Source: Magnolia sinica
Lineage: Eukaryota > Streptophyta > Magnoliopsida > Magnoliales > Magnoliaceae
Reading direction: 5' to 3'
DNA: 64,000 nucleotides
Assembly (NCBI RefSeq): GCF_029962835.1
Contig: NC_080575.1
Coordinates: 61,731,493-61,795,492, forward strand
The translations under genes were made by a program, and so were the position numbers. Shown here piece by piece: positions 11,880 to 26,800 of the stretch. Every line of letters starts with the position of its first letter. Positions within the stretch are counted from its first letter, which is position 1. A model generated the notes under the pieces. That model ran no database searches. It had not been told where the DNA came from and saw nothing but the letters and a program-made list of their open reading frames with translations.

Positions 11880-14800
11880 GTATGCGAGGAATTAATCTTC
11901 AATTTGGTGGGCCACAAGCTTGTGGATATAGCTGTTATAGATGTAAAACCATGGGCGATGCATGCAGAAGTTGCTGAAAATTTTGTTTGCTGTGACAACC
12001 GGGTAATACTTGCAGGTGATGCCGCTCATCGTTTTCCTCCAGCTGGTGGTTTTGGTAAGCAGTCCCAGACTGATGCCTTCAGTGGAAAGTGTGTTTGAAG
12101 TATGCCTTCCTGGAAGTAAATTCATGCTCCATTTCAATTGCATTCAGTCATGAGCTCAATCTCCACAGGCTGTTTATTTTGTTTTAGTTTTCTTCATTTT
12201 CTTGCAAATATTCGATATAACCATTCTATATTTTCAATTTTCTTCGATGAAATTCTAAGTGCACATGATAATGTAAAAAATCAATGGCATGCAGATCCAT
12301 AAAAAACTGAAGTTGGATGCTTGGATATTCAGATAAGGATAAGGGATCTTTACTGAGACTCGAACTTTAGATCAACCTCAAGTCTTGGTTGTAGTCTAGA
12401 ACTTAGAACATTCCCCATTGGGCTACAAGACCAACATGTGAATGTCGTCGTCATCATCATCATCATTGGCATGACCAGCTTGTGCATGTCATAAGGGAGC
12501 TATTTTTACGCAATTATACTTATGAGTTTTATGTAAATAATCCTTGTCATACCTGTATTTTGTGAATTTGGGGTAGGTCCTATTTGGATTGGTGGAATCC
12601 AAAAAGTAGATTTGGATAGCAAAAGTTCACACTTGAGGGAATTTGTGGAAATAGAAATCTGTGGTAAAGAAACCAACTAAACTTGTTTGTTTTAGCACAA
12701 TGTGAGTTCCATGGAAATGTGGAATGGTCAATGACTCAATGGTCAAGTAAGAGTTGTCTCTCAAAAAAATGTGGAAATGAAGATTATCAAGTTTTTGTTG
12801 GGAATTAGAAATCACCATTTTTTGAGGAAAATTGTGGAAAGGAAATTCATTTTCCATAGCTTGCTTTATTTTTGCGAATGGTGGAAAACATCACATCTGT
12901 GGAAAATGATTTCTTTTCCAAAAAAAAAAAAAGAAAAAAAAAGAAAAAGAAAAAAAGAACAGGATTCTACCAATCCAAACATGGCCAGGATCCATCATAC
13001 CCAATCCTTGCCATGCTTGCTGCCTGAGCTCATACTTGGGTAACGTAGGTACATAACTGTATGTTTCATGTCATGACATGATACCTCCATCCTTGTTTGA
13101 TTACTTAGCTTTTATAGAAATTGATCCACTTGTTAGTGCATGTTGTATTTTTTGCATAGGACTGAATTCATGTTTTTGGTCCTAATGCATCAAGAATCTT
13201 TGAAATATCCATTTTGTATGACGAGTACTTTATGATAGCAAGCAAGATTTGTGGTTGGTTGACCCCCTTGCCTGGTTTGCCTACACTGGGTATGAAGATG
13301 AACTGTAAGATTCTCATTACTCTCCTCTTCTTGTAAGTAACTATAGAGAAGTCGCATTAACACGTGGAAATTAAGTCTAAGAGGGGTTATGGAATACTTA
13401 GCGTGAGAGTTTCTATAGTAGATTCAGGTTTTCATTTGTACACTCACCATGGTTCAGGTATCCAAGTTGTTGTTATGACCAATGTTTTAAATATCGTTAT
13501 CGCGTAATGTATCGCACCCTTGGGATATGGATAAATATCGGTTATCGCATGGGATATATCGGTTGTATCGCATAATGTATCATTGTTGTTGGGAAACATG
13601 GGAACATTGGGAAATTGGTTGAATGTTTCAATGAAACTTCAAGGATTGTTGAAAAGACATCAATACACACTTAGAAATCAAAACGGTACAAAAAAAAAAA
13701 AAAGTGCACATAATAGGGGTTTCCTTTGTATGGGGTCCTAATATATGTGCTTTCCAACCGAACTAATGGAAGTATATTCAAAGTCTATTCTTATAATTTA
13801 TAAATGTAAGAGGACATATATGGAAACACAAGAAATACATTCAAAAGCAAAAGAAGAATCACTAGATCGGGTTACATATATGTTTAAATTTGTATTTGGA
13901 TACAAAGATTGCAACCAATTTGTGAGAAATTGAGAAATTTTGTTTTCTCAATTTTCCGCAACTTGACCCATCTCCCCCAAATCTTGAAATTTAAGTTCCA
14001 ACTCCATAATTTTTCGTGGAAAACATGAAGAACATATATTTGTAACCATTTGACACTGGTTTAACGTGATTTACAACAAAAACATGGATCGAAAATTGAA
14101 AATGCTCACTGGATCGAATATATGGGATATATCAGCACTACCTATTTGTTTCATATCACATAAGTGAGATACAAGATATATCGTGGGATATATTGACTGA
14201 TATCGTCGATATTTAAAACACTGGTTATGACCGGGCCAATTCTGGATGGTCAATGCATAAAATGTCACCCAAATGTGAAAATGCTGACTCTTCAACGTGT
14301 ATCCAACAAATTGGCGGTTAACAAAGAAAAGATGACAATGTTTCACATTCAAACCAAAAGGTGGCCAAAGATTTAGCATGTAGGATCTTCTAATCTAGGG
14401 TACTTTTGGTGCGTGGAGCATTAAAGGTTAGTAGGCCTATCAATGGGTTGGGCCCGAGCCAAACAAAATTAAAATATTGGCTAGGCTTGGCCCGACGAGT
14501 TCGAAGTCCATGCTGAAGATAACCCTGGGCCCGTTCTGTTGACAGCCTTAAAGGTGTGTCCATCGTATCAACAGCTTGGATCACTAAATGGCTCCTCTTG
14601 TACTAATTGGAAACCCAAGTGTACTTTAGGAAGTATAAACTCTGGACACACAGAAGTCCCTACAATTGATTCAATAATTTTGAAACCAGTTCTGCTAGGA
14701 TTCATGAGAAAACAGAACAACACATTCATAGAAGAGTGTAGCTGAAATGAGGAAGTTGAGATGGATGAGTGGAAAGATGAGGAAGGATAAGATTAGAAAT

Positions 14801-17800
14801 GAATGTATTTAAAGGGAGCTTAGGAGTAGCCAAGTAGGTAAAAAAGATGACAGAAAGTGGACTTAGATGGTTTGGCCATGCATGTATCAGAGATCAAGAA
14901 TTGTGCTGGTTATGAGTGAGTTGGTTCAAGTTGAAGGCTATAAAAGGGCAAAAGGCCCAAGAGGATGTTGGTGGAGGTAGTAAGAAAAGGTTGGATGGCA
15001 CATGGTTTAACTGAGGATATGACCAATGATAGAGTGAACTGGTGGATCATGATTTGTTTAGCCAACCCAATTAGTTGGGGTAGGCTTGGATGATGATGAT
15101 CGCAAAACTTGTCCTATATTTGTTATCACTTCCTAGTTGTGTAATATTTTGTTGCTTTCAAATTCCAAATGCTGGCTTTACAAGCGATGCTCATTTGCAG
15201 GAATGAATACTGGCATCCAGGATGCTCATAATCTAGCTTGGAAGATTGCTTTTCTGTTGAAGGGTATTGCTTCACCGTCCATTTTGCAAACTTATGAAAT
15301 GGAGCGTCGACCGGTATAACTTATTTTCCCATATTAGCCTTTCTATATCTGTTGTGCAGAATGTGTAAGACTTTTTGACTGCCATCCTCATATGCTCTTG
15401 GACTGCCATCATTGTGTTTCCAGATTGCCGTCTTCAATACAGAACTAAGTGTTCAAAACTTCAAAGCAGCCATGTCAGTTCCTGCTGCACTTGGCCTCAA
15501 CCCGACCATTGCAAACTCAGGTAAAATTCTCATGAGACAAGACAGGCGGCATATTATCCTTGGTTTCTCACTTTATACAACTGGGGTCCTTGTCTTTTGA
15601 CCCAGACCAACAATCTAATGGTCGCACTGTGGATGGGATCCCACAATCTCCCGGATTGGATGATCCTAGTTCTCCAATCTTACCTTTTTTCAGTTTAATG
15701 TGGACCATTGATGTGTTTTCTTTTCTTAGTTGTCTATTTGCAAAGGATTGTGATTGTTCACTAGGGGAGGTTTTTGGGGGCATGGTCCATCTGCTATGGG
15801 GCCCATCACTTCAGTGGTTTGGATCACAAAACAATGAGCCCCACATGCAAAAACTATGAACCTAGAATTCCTTACATATTCTTAGATCGAGGATCATATA
15901 GTTCCATTACAACTTCAATCAGCTCCACAATGTAGACATCTTCTCATTTACCAAATCCTTCAACACTGTTCTTCAGCGAGATTTCTGTTCAGACACTTCT
16001 AATTTCTCCATGATACCATGGTTCATGCTCTTCCATGGTGATTTGGCAGTACATCGAGTGATTAATAGTGGTTTCGGTTCCATTCTACCATCTGGACTAC
16101 AGAAGGCACTCTTGGAAGGAATTTTCGCCATTGGCCGTGTACAGGTCTCACAACCTCTACTGAATGAAAACAACCCTCTTGGATCTACAAGGCTGGCTAA
16201 ACTAAGGAGTATTTTTTATGAAGGGAAGAGCCTTCAACTCCAGTTTCCTGCTGAAGATCTTGGTTTCAGGTTGATGTTTGGTTATTTATATCCTTTGATT
16301 TTCTCTACCACAATCTTGTTAAGATGATGAATATTTGGTACGATTTAATTTTTATCGTGTTGATATTAGGTACCTTGAGGGAGCTATTGTTCCTGATATC
16401 AGCGCTGAAGCACGGGATACCAAAAAAGTGCCTATTGGTTGGAGGAGGGACTACATCCCCTCCTCAGAGCCAGGATCACGCTTGCCGCATATGAATATGA
16501 GGGCATTGAAAGCACCATCTAGTGAGGTTTGTTTCTATTTCTATTTGATTATTGCAAGAAATTATATGCAATAATCTATCTAGCAATTTGCCTTTCCCAG
16601 TAGACTGTACATGTGAGGGCCATCTTTTGGTAATCCAAATTGTTCATATAGTGGTGGCATTGTGGATGCACGACACCCCAAATATTGCCCCAATCAGACA
16701 GTTGTGACCATCTTTTTGGGTCCCCATTAACTGTGGACCGTTGACGTTCATTGCCCATTTGAAAGCCGCCATTCCAATCAGGATTATCTAGTAGAGGAGA
16801 TATTGGACATGGCCCACCCATGAAAGAGGCCCTACTAGAGGGGAGTTGCTTAGGTAGCCCAAAGGTTGGGCCACCCGTACAATTGCTGGGAAAGAGAATG
16901 TCATTTCATGATCGAGCATTATGTCATCATCATAGCCTTGTCCCAGCTGCATGTGATTGGCTATGCAAATCTTGTTTCACCAATTATTCCTAATGTAAGC
17001 CCCATCATTAGTTAGCAAAAAGCCATGTCACATAAAACCTTAGGGTTAAAGTTTAGTACAGTTTCAGTCCTTAAAATGGTGGTAAAAAATTTCATCAAAG
17101 ATGGAAACACCAAAAAGATGGAGAACGAAAGTTGTCTTAATATGGTTTTGACATTAAAAGGCTATATATACACAAATATATTTGCACTCACGCACACACA
17201 CATGCAGATGCATGCGTGCAAACATAGATTTTTACGTGTGGTTCTCTCTCTCTCTCTCTCTCTCTCCAGTCTACACACACACAAAAGGAAGTTCTATTAA
17301 GATGGTTTTTTATTTTTATTTTTTTTTATAAAGGGAATTTTACAAAATAGTACCCCTCATTAATATGATATTTATATCCCGGTACCATTTTAAATTAAGT
17401 TTTCATTAAGCTACCTCATCAATCAAGTTGTTGTCAAACGGCTACCTTCTGTTAGTTTCTCTGATGGTTGTTAGTCTAAAGAATGATTTTTTTCTAAACC
17501 GACGAAAATGCCCACGAAGTAATGAGGTTACTTAATAAGAATTAAACAGGTAAATATGTGTTATTATAAAAAAATCTAGAAAGGAAAAAAAAAAAAAAAA
17601 ATCTCAAAAGGCTGATTGCATAATGATAGGGACGTGGTTACTGGTCCATGATGTATCCACACAGGCCATCCATTTTTCCAGATCATTTTAGGGCATGAGC
17701 CCAAAAATGAGGTGGATCCAAATCTCAGGTGCACCACGCCATGGGAAACAATGGTGATCGAATGACCACCATAAAAAGCTTCCTAGGGCCGACCTTGATG

Positions 17801-20800
17801 CCCACCTTAATGTTTATTTTCCATCCAACATGTTGATTAGGTCACATAGACCTGGATGAAGGAAAAAAAAAAAAAACAAATATCAGCTTGATCCAAAACG
17901 TTCGTAGCCCACAAGAAGTTTTTAATGCTGGGGGTTCAACACCACTATTTCATGCGAGTGTGGTCCACCTGAGACTCCTCATTTTTTGGCTCATCCTAAA
18001 ATGGTATGGAAAAATGGATAGTCGGTGTGGATTAAACACATACATCATGGTGGGGCCCACAAAGCACCATATGCAATCCATGTTAAAGGCACCACTTTGG
18101 GGTCTTTGCTTTACTCGGATTTCCTGTGCCCTTGGCACAGAAAGCTCATGTACTCGAAAATGATGTGGAGCCCACAGATTCCTGTCACAAATTCACTCTG
18201 TCCATCAGTTTTGCAAGACAAAAATAGGACATGATTCTAAATATCAGGCGGATATAAAACTCATGTGGGCCACACCCCATTAAACAGTGGGAATGTGCAA
18301 ACGTCTACCGTTGAATCCTTCCTGGAGCCTACCAAGATGTTTATAGGCTATCCGAACCAAAAAATTAAGCAGATCCAAATCTCAGCTCAACCATACCATA
18401 GGAAACAATGCTAATTGAACGTCCACCATTAAGAAATTCCTAGGGCCCACCGTAATTCCCATCATAATGTTTGTTTGCCATCCAACCTATTGATAAAGAC
18501 ACAAACCTTGATGAAGGAAAAAAAATGCAAATATCAGCTTGATCCAAAACTTTTGTAGCCCATAAGAAGATTTTTATGGTGGGTGTTCATCACCACTGTT
18601 TCATGTGGTGTGGTCCACCCGAGAATTGGATTTGCCTTATTTTGGGGCTCGTGCCCTAAAATGATTTGGCAAATTGGATGGATGACATGGATTAAGCACA
18701 TACGTCATAGTGGGCCCACAATGCACTGTATGCAATCCACATGCAGGTTAAAGGCTATGTTGGCATTTTCGTTAGTTTTGAAAAATCATACTTTAAACAG
18801 AAGGACATTAGAGAAAACTAATGGAAGGTACCTGGTTGACAATAACTTGATTAATGAGGTAGCTTAATGAAAATTTAATTTAAAAAGGTATTGGGATGTA
18901 AATACCACATTAGTGAGGCACTATTTTATAAAATTCCCATTTTTTATTCACGAGCAGTTTGAATTTTCATCTAGATACTTAAAAAGCACACATAGTTAAT
19001 CTTATAGCAAACTCGTTGATTGTAATCAACCTATGTAATAGACTATTAGTTAGCATTTGATTGTAATCAACCTATATAATAGTCTATTAAATTGTGGCTA
19101 TGGGAGTTTTGTGTGTTCATTGTCAGTCAACTCAGTCCCCAGCTCAAATAAAAGAGGGTTGCATCAGGTTAGCAGTTGGTGTCAAACTTATGCCATAACT
19201 TTCATCATGAATCCGAAAAATGTGACATTCTAAACTCATGCTAGGGTGTTCGCTATAAGCAACGCATTGCATCATAAACCTGGTGTAGTGAGAAATGGGC
19301 AAGGGTTGGCTAGGGCGTCCCTTGGAAACAACATGCTGCTACAATGCTCGGTGTAAGTAGTTGATGCAGTCAGTCCACATCCTGCAAGTGCATACTCCAC
19401 ACGTACAAAAAAATGCCCATTTTGCTTTTTTTAGCTTGTTCCTAATTCCCTTTCTTTCATGTTCCTATATTAGGAAAATATCTCCTTTCTAGGAAATAAG
19501 TATTATTAGATTTTTCTTGTTTAAGTGCTTTCTTTTTTCAAAGATATCTTTTTTAGGAAATAAGCATTATTAGATTGTCTTGTTTAAGGGCTTTCCTATT
19601 TTATAGATCTATGTTAGGAAATACATTATAGATATTTTTTTGCATAAGAGTTTTCTTATTTTGGAGAATTTGGCTAGCAAGGGATCCTATTTTTAGATTC
19701 CTTAGATTATGTTAGAGATTGTCTCAAAGAGGAAATCTTGTAAGCATTCATTATACATAAGGCATAGGCCCTATGGAATAAAACACAGTTCAATGATTTT
19801 TTATTTTTATTTTTAAATTTTATTTTATTATTATTATTATTTTGAGCAAGTTCTCTTGTTTCTCTACTCTAGTGTGTTGGAGAGGGAGAAGTAGTGATCT
19901 CTAGCATAAGACTAGTAGACTGTTGAGCCTGCTCACCGTCATTTCATCTTTTCTCTTTTGTGATTTGAACGTTCAGTCCATTACATTTAATCTTATTGCA
20001 ACTAGTTTCTTCCTGGATCTAGTTGCATTAGAAGCAGGCAACCGTTCCTGCTCCATTTTGGATGTGCACGGCTAAAGAAACTAGTCCAGGAGAATAGGAT
20101 TCATCTTGGCACATAGAATATAGGAACATTGATAGGTAAGAGTATGAAGTTGGTGGGTACAATGAAGTGAAGGAGAGTTAAAATAGCTTGTGTTTTGGAG
20201 ACCAAATGGAAGGGTCTAAAATTAGAGAAATTGATGGATATAAGCTTTGGTATAGAAAAGGACAATAATAGAAATAGGGTAAGGGATATTGGTAGATAAA
20301 GATTTAAAGGATAAAATTGTAGATGTAAAGAGAGTAAGTGATAGGATTTTATTAATAAAACTTGTGTTAGGAGAGGAGATAATTGATGTTGTTAGTGCAT
20401 ATGATGGAATCAAGAGACAATTCTGGGAGGATATGGATGGACTGGTGCAAGGAATTCCGAATGAAGAGAGGATATTTCTAGGAGGACATTTAAATGGTCC
20501 TGTGGGAAAAGAAAGTATAGGATACGAGAGTGTACATGGAGGATATGGTTTTGAGAGAATAAATGAGATGGGAGATGTTTTCCTTGATTTCACTATGACA
20601 TATAATTTAACTCTAGCAAACATATACTTGAAGAGAGATGAACATTTAATAACTTTTGAAAGTGTACCATGTAAAGCCAAATAGATTTCGTTTTGCTAAG
20701 AAAGATATAATGATCAATATGTAGGGATTGCAAGATTATATTAGGAGAGAATCTGATTGCGCAACATAGGTTAATGGTTATGGATGTTTACATCAATAGA

Positions 20801-23800
20801 TGGATGAAAGGAAGTGAACTAGACTTGGAAAAGGCTTACGATCACATCGATTAGAAATTCTTAGACTACATGTTGGAACGGGTGGGTTGTGGTCAAAAGT
20901 GGAAGTTGTAGATGAAGACTTGTGTGCAATCCGCTCATTTTTCCGTCCTGGTTATTAGGTTGCCATTTGTTTTTTTCAAGGCTGCTTAGGGCCTAAGGCA
21001 AGTGGACTCCTCTCCCCTTTTCTTTTTGTGGTCATTGGAGAGGTTTTGAACATGATGCTATACAAGGGGGAGGAGAATGGTCTTCTTATTAGAGTGTTTA
21101 AAGCGGCTAAAAATGGAGTTTAAGTGAGTCATTTCAATATGCAAATGATACCTTATTATTCTGCGATGTGGACACGAACTTTGTGGATAATTTGTGCAAA
21201 ATTCTGGTTAGTTTTGAAGCTATTTCGGGGTTAAAGATCAACGCGGCAAAAAGTGAAATGCTAGGAGTTCATGTATCCAATGAATGATTTGTTGTGGCTT
21301 GCGAATGTTTTCGGTTATAAGAAAGGGTCGTTCCCCTCCTCGTATTTGGGTTTACCTCTTTGTATTGGGAAGCTCGCTAAGCATCTATGGGCTAGGGTTA
21401 TCGAAAGAATTGAGAGAAAGCTTACTAGTAGGAAGTGTTGTTACCTTTCTTTCGGAGGCCGATTGACTCTCATTAAAGCAACTTTTTCTAACATGCCAGT
21501 GTACTTCGTCTTTTTTTAATGTCCCAAATCGTTGTTGGATGGTCTAGAGAAGATGAGGAGAGATTTCTTTTGGAAAGGGGCTAAGGATGGCCACAAGTTC
21601 CATTTCCTAAAATGGGAGGAGGTTTGCAAGCCGATCTCGGAAGGGGGAGCAGGGATAAAAAAAATTCGGGTTTCACAAATATTGCACTTTCGGAAAGTGT
21701 CTTTGGAAACTGGGAACAACCTCGGGTGGGCTTTGGAGAGATTATTATTAGCAAATATGGAGTGCAAGAGGGAGGTTGGAAGGTCAAGTCTTCATTGTTG
21801 TATCGGGCTTCTAGTATATCGAAGGCGATAGCGGCGACTGGACATCTATTTCTGGGAGTTATTGCATTTGATCTTGGGAATGGAAAGCACATCCGCTTCT
21901 ATGTTGATGTTTGGTGTAGTGATGAGCCACTCCAAGATTTGTTTCCTAGGCTTGTTGCGTTGGCCCCTTGACCACTTAGTTTCAGTTGAGTGGTGCTATT
22001 CTTTTCGTGGTTATTTGGTTATTTAGTGCCCTTCCTGCCGAAAGGAATATGAAAGATGAGGAGATTGGTGAGTTTATTATCCTTCCGGATCTTAAGAATG
22101 CAATCCCTTCGCTTCAAGAAGAAGACTCCATGATTTGGTCGGGTCACCAATCTGGTAGATTCTTTGTTCGCTCTTTTTATAATATTCTTTCCTTGGGCCC
22201 TTGCATTCCCATACCCTCTCATCCGCTTCATCACTGGTTTTATGGCACCCTCCCCGAGTTGCATTTTTGTGTGGTTGGTTGCTAGGAAGAGAGTGTTGAC
22301 TATTGATAATCTACAACCTAGGTCTCTAATTCTTTCGAACATCTGCTTGATGTATATGGAGAACATGGAATCAATCGATCATTTATTTATTCACTTCTCT
22401 TTTTCTTGAGAAGTGTGGGGTTATTTCCTTAAGGCGTCTCAAACGTCTTGGGTTATGCCGATGTTTGTGGAGGATCGTTTGTGAGGTGATTGTGAGGCTT
22501 ATTATGGCTATCTTTTGGGCCATATGGAAAGTGCGAAATGGGTGGTGCTTCAGAAATGAGAAATCCTCAATAGATGGGGTGGTGGGCATTAATTATCAAG
22601 GGCTTTGTTTTGGGCTGGGCTCCTTACCTTAAGGTAGTTAAGGTTGCTATCTCGTCTTTTGCTTGTGTGCTTTAGTGTTGTGGTGTGTTCTTTTCTCGCC
22701 TCTAGGCGGGTTTCTTAATAAATGCTCTTGTTATCTCTCTAAAAAAAGGAAGTGAAATTAATAAATGTCCAAAAACTAGGTGGTGGAATTTAAAAGGAAA
22801 GAAAACAATATTATTCAGAAATAAATTGGTGGAAGAAGAAAAGTGGAATGTCGAAGAAGAAATGTCATGTAGAATGAGATGGCCGAGTGCATTAGAAAAT
22901 TGGCAAAAAATGTTTTAAAAGTATCTAGAGGGAAAAGCGAAATAAGGAAACTTGGTGGTGGAATGATGATGTACAAAAAACTATTCACAAGAAACGTTCA
23001 TGTTTCAAAGCCTGACAAGGGACTAGAAATGATGAAAATTTTGAACAACACGGAAATGCCAAAAAGATTGCTAAGAAAATATCGAGGTTAAATTTAAAGC
23101 TTATGATGATTTTTACAATAGATTGGGGACAAGAGAAAGTGAGAAAGATGTCTTCAAACTTACAAAAAATGAGAGAGGAAGGGTAGGGACCTAGATCATG
23201 TTAGATGCACTTAAGAGTGATAACTAGAGGGTATTAGTAAAGGACAATGAGATCAATGAAAGTTAGAGAAGTTATTTTCAAAACTTGTTAAATAATGACC
23301 ACTTTGAGAGCAAAGGAATAGAAGGATCCATAAACTCAAATGATGTTGGAGATCACAGAAACTTACATAGGATTAAGATATCTGAAGTGAAAGAAGGTTT
23401 GAGAAAGATGAAAACAGGAAGGACAAGATGGTTTATCAATAGGCGTTTGGATATGTATGGGAGATACTGGGTTATTTTTTTCCTCCAATCTTGTGAAGGA
23501 TGGTGGCAATCCTTTCAGGTTGAGGGAACAACTGGTTTTAGGCTTCACAAGAAGCCGAAATTGTTGAAAGAAAAACTCAAACGTTGGAGCGTTGAGGTGG
23601 TTAGAGAAAAAGTGATGACTGAGGAGCTCAACGAGATTGATGTGCTTGATCTGAAGGAAGAAGGGGAGGTTATATCTTTTGAGGAGATAATGCGGAGAAC
23701 TCTTCTTAAGGCCAATTACTCTAAATTCCTTGAGGAGGAGATCATGTGGAGACAACAATCCTATGCACTGTGGCTAAAGGAGGGTGACAAGAACACTAGT

Positions 23801-26800
23801 TTTTTCCACAACATAGCATCAATCGGGGCTAGATATAACAGAATATGCTCCCTTCTTGTAGATGAGGTAAGGATGGAGAAGAAAGAGGACATTAGTGTAG
23901 CAGTGGTGGACTTTTATCACAAGCTCTTGTCCAAAGACTTGTGGGTGCGACCACGTCTAGATCATTTGTTTTTTTTATTGTCTTTCAAAAGAAGCAGCTG
24001 GTTGTTTGGAGATGCCTGTTTCCGATGATGAGATCAAGGTTGCAATGGACAGTTTGGGGAGAGGTAAAGCTCCTAGACTAGACAATTTTCCTCTGGCCTT
24101 TTTTCAAGTGTATTGGAGTACAGTCAACCTAGATGTTATTTATTTTCATCAAAGAGTTCTTCGACGAGGGCCGAATTTCGACCGAACTAAGAGCATCGTT
24201 TATTGCGCTGATTTCGAAGATTAAAGGAGTTGAGGATCTGAAGGATTTTAGACCTATAAGCCTACTTGGAAGCCCTTATAAAATTCTGGCTAAAGTGCTT
24301 GCTTTTAGATTAAAATAGGTGTTGGGTAATGTTGTCTCCCCCAATCAAGAGGCCCTTATGGAGGGGAGACAAATTCACCACACTTATATCTCACGAGTGT
24401 TTGAACTTTCATGTCAAGGAAAAGAAACCGAGAATCATTTGTAAGCTCAATGTGGAAAAAGCTCATGACCATGTCGATTGGGATTTTCTGGACTATATGC
24501 TAGTCAGGATGGGATGTGGGGTGAAATGAAGGTCGTGGATGCAGGTGTGGGTTTGGTCTCCAGCTTTTTCCGCCATCGTCAATGGTTCCACAAAAGGCTA
24601 CTTTAAGGCGTCTAGGGGTTTAAGGCAAGGCGGTCCTCTTTCTCTATATCTATTCCTCGTGATTGCGGAAGCTTTCAATCGGATGCTCGCGAGGGGCTAG
24701 GTGAGTGGTCTTTAAGGTTTTGAGGTGGCTGCTGTAGGCGATCGTATATCCCATCTCCAGTTTGCCGACGATACGATCATCTTTTGTGATGCTGATGAAG
24801 ATATGATCGACGACTTGTGGAAAGCAGTCTTGTGTTTTAAAGCGTTTTTTGGGCTTAAAATCAACATTGGAAAGAGCGAAATGTTGGACTTCCATTTATC
24901 CAAGGAGGAGACTTCCAAGTTCCCCTTGTTATTTGGTTGCAAGGCAGGTACCCTCCCCTCCACTTATCTAGGGCTTCCGCTTTGTAGAGGGAAACCTACC
25001 AAGCACTTATGGGATAAGGTGATGGAAATTATTGAAAGAAAATTGTCGAAATGGAAGACTCAATACCTTTCCTTGAGAGCCAGGCTCACTCTAATTAAGG
25101 CAACCTTTTCTAATATGCCTATATACTTCATGTCTTTATTTAAATGCCCTCAATTAGTGCGTGCGAGATTGGACAAGATGAGAAGGGACTTTCTTTGGAG
25201 AGGTTTAATAAAAGATAACAAGTTCCACCTTCTTAATTGGAATGAGGTGTGTAGGCTGTTTGTCCATGGTGGTGCGGGATTTATCTAGTATGAACTCACC
25301 TCTCCTTGGGAAGTGGCTATAGAGGTTCAGAACGGAGGTATGGAGTTTTTGGCATGAAATTATTGCTAGCAAATATGGCATTGAGGAAAGGGGATGGGTG
25401 ACTAGAAGGTCTTCTTTATATAGAGCATCCTACATATGGAAATCGGTGTTTAGCTTTCGAGGGGTCTTTGATTGAGGGGTTCATTTCTTGATGGGAGATG
25501 GTTCTAGAATTAGGTTTCGGGAATACAAATGGTGTGGGAACGCCCTGTTAGGCAGATTGCTTCTCCTTATCTGGTTCAATTGTCCGTTGGGCTCCTCCAT
25601 TTAGAAGAAACCTGACGGGTATTGAAGCCGATCAGTTCATTGCCTTGCTTGATCGGTTGAAATTGGTGTTTCCTATGGGGGAGGCCAACTCAATGGTTTA
25701 GGAGGAGCACAACTCGGGTCATTTTTCAGTGAAGTCTTTCGACAAGATGCTTTGCAATGGGAAAAGTGCATCCCAAGGGCGTCATGCCTTCGTTTGGTTG
25801 GTAGGTCGGCAAAGAGATCTCACTATAGACAACTTGTAGAAGAGATCAATGATCATCCTTGATATGTGTTGTCTATGCGAGCAAGAAGAGGAAACCATAG
25901 ACCATCTTTTCATTTTTTATTTTTTTTTCCTTTAACGATCAAAGTTTGAGAATATTTTTGAGCATGCTTCAAGGTGCATTGGGTCATGCCAGGTTCGGTT
26001 AGGGAGCTCCTTTGTGTGTGGCATGGGGGCAGTGGGGAGTAAGAGAGACAAGTCTAAGTGGTTAATCACGTTACTGGCTATATGGTGGGTCATATGGAGT
26101 GAGAGGAATTGGAGATGGTTTTGCAACTCCTCTCCTTTTGAAGTTATTGTGGTTTCCATATCATTACTAGTTTCAGAATGGTTAACCCCTCTCAACTTCA
26201 TCTCTGTGTGATGCCGTTGCGTTTTCTGTGTAGCTAGTGGCTACTTTCGCTTTTTTGTTTCTCTGTTTTCTTTCCTCATCTAGCTATTGCTTGTGGGTTG
26301 TTTAATAAAATTCAATACTAGGTTATTTTGGTTGACAAAATTATTCGACAAGATTATAAGATTGAAGAAAATGCCAAAACAATGGAGGAAAGTACCATGG
26401 TACCTATTTATAAGCATAAAGGAGACATACAGAGTTGAACTAACTATCATGGGATTTGACTTGTGGGCCATATATATGAAACTTTGGGAGAGAATGATTG
26501 AGCAAAGACGAAGGCATGAGGCGAATGTATCAAAAAAGCAAATTGGTTTCATGCTTGGGAAGTCTACCATGGAAGCTATTTTCCTACTTTGACAATTGAT
26601 GGAGAAGTATAAGGAAGAAGGATCTCTAAATGATCTTTATTCTTTATTGACTTAGAGAAAGCATACGATACGGTCCCCAATGGGTTCATCTGGTGGGTGT
26701 TGGGAAAGAAAGGAGTTTCAAGCGGACATATTGACATAATTAAGGACATGTATGAGGGAGCGATAACAAATGTGAGGACCACTAGTGGAGAGACAAGTGA

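Larger units (their letters stand above)
17330..18938. mobile_element. Long-TIR element (Mutator-like, non-autonomous), about 1.6 kb
   Basis: The first ~160 bases (GGGAATTTTACAAAATAGTA at 17333, then CATTAAGCTACCTCATCAAT) are inverted in the last ~160 (AATGAGGTAGCTTAATG near 18853, ending AAATTCCC at 18938). Such long inverted ends are typical of MULEs. TTTTTTTAT (17321-17329) and ATTTTTTAT (18939-18947) could be a 9-bp target duplication with one mismatch, though the sequence is simple. No transposase is present. The interior is two quasi-palindromic elements. Confidence 0.75.

Noticed and set aside
20222..20680. 152-residue minus-strand open frame
   Set aside because: It is the antisense of the RTE endonuclease remnant.
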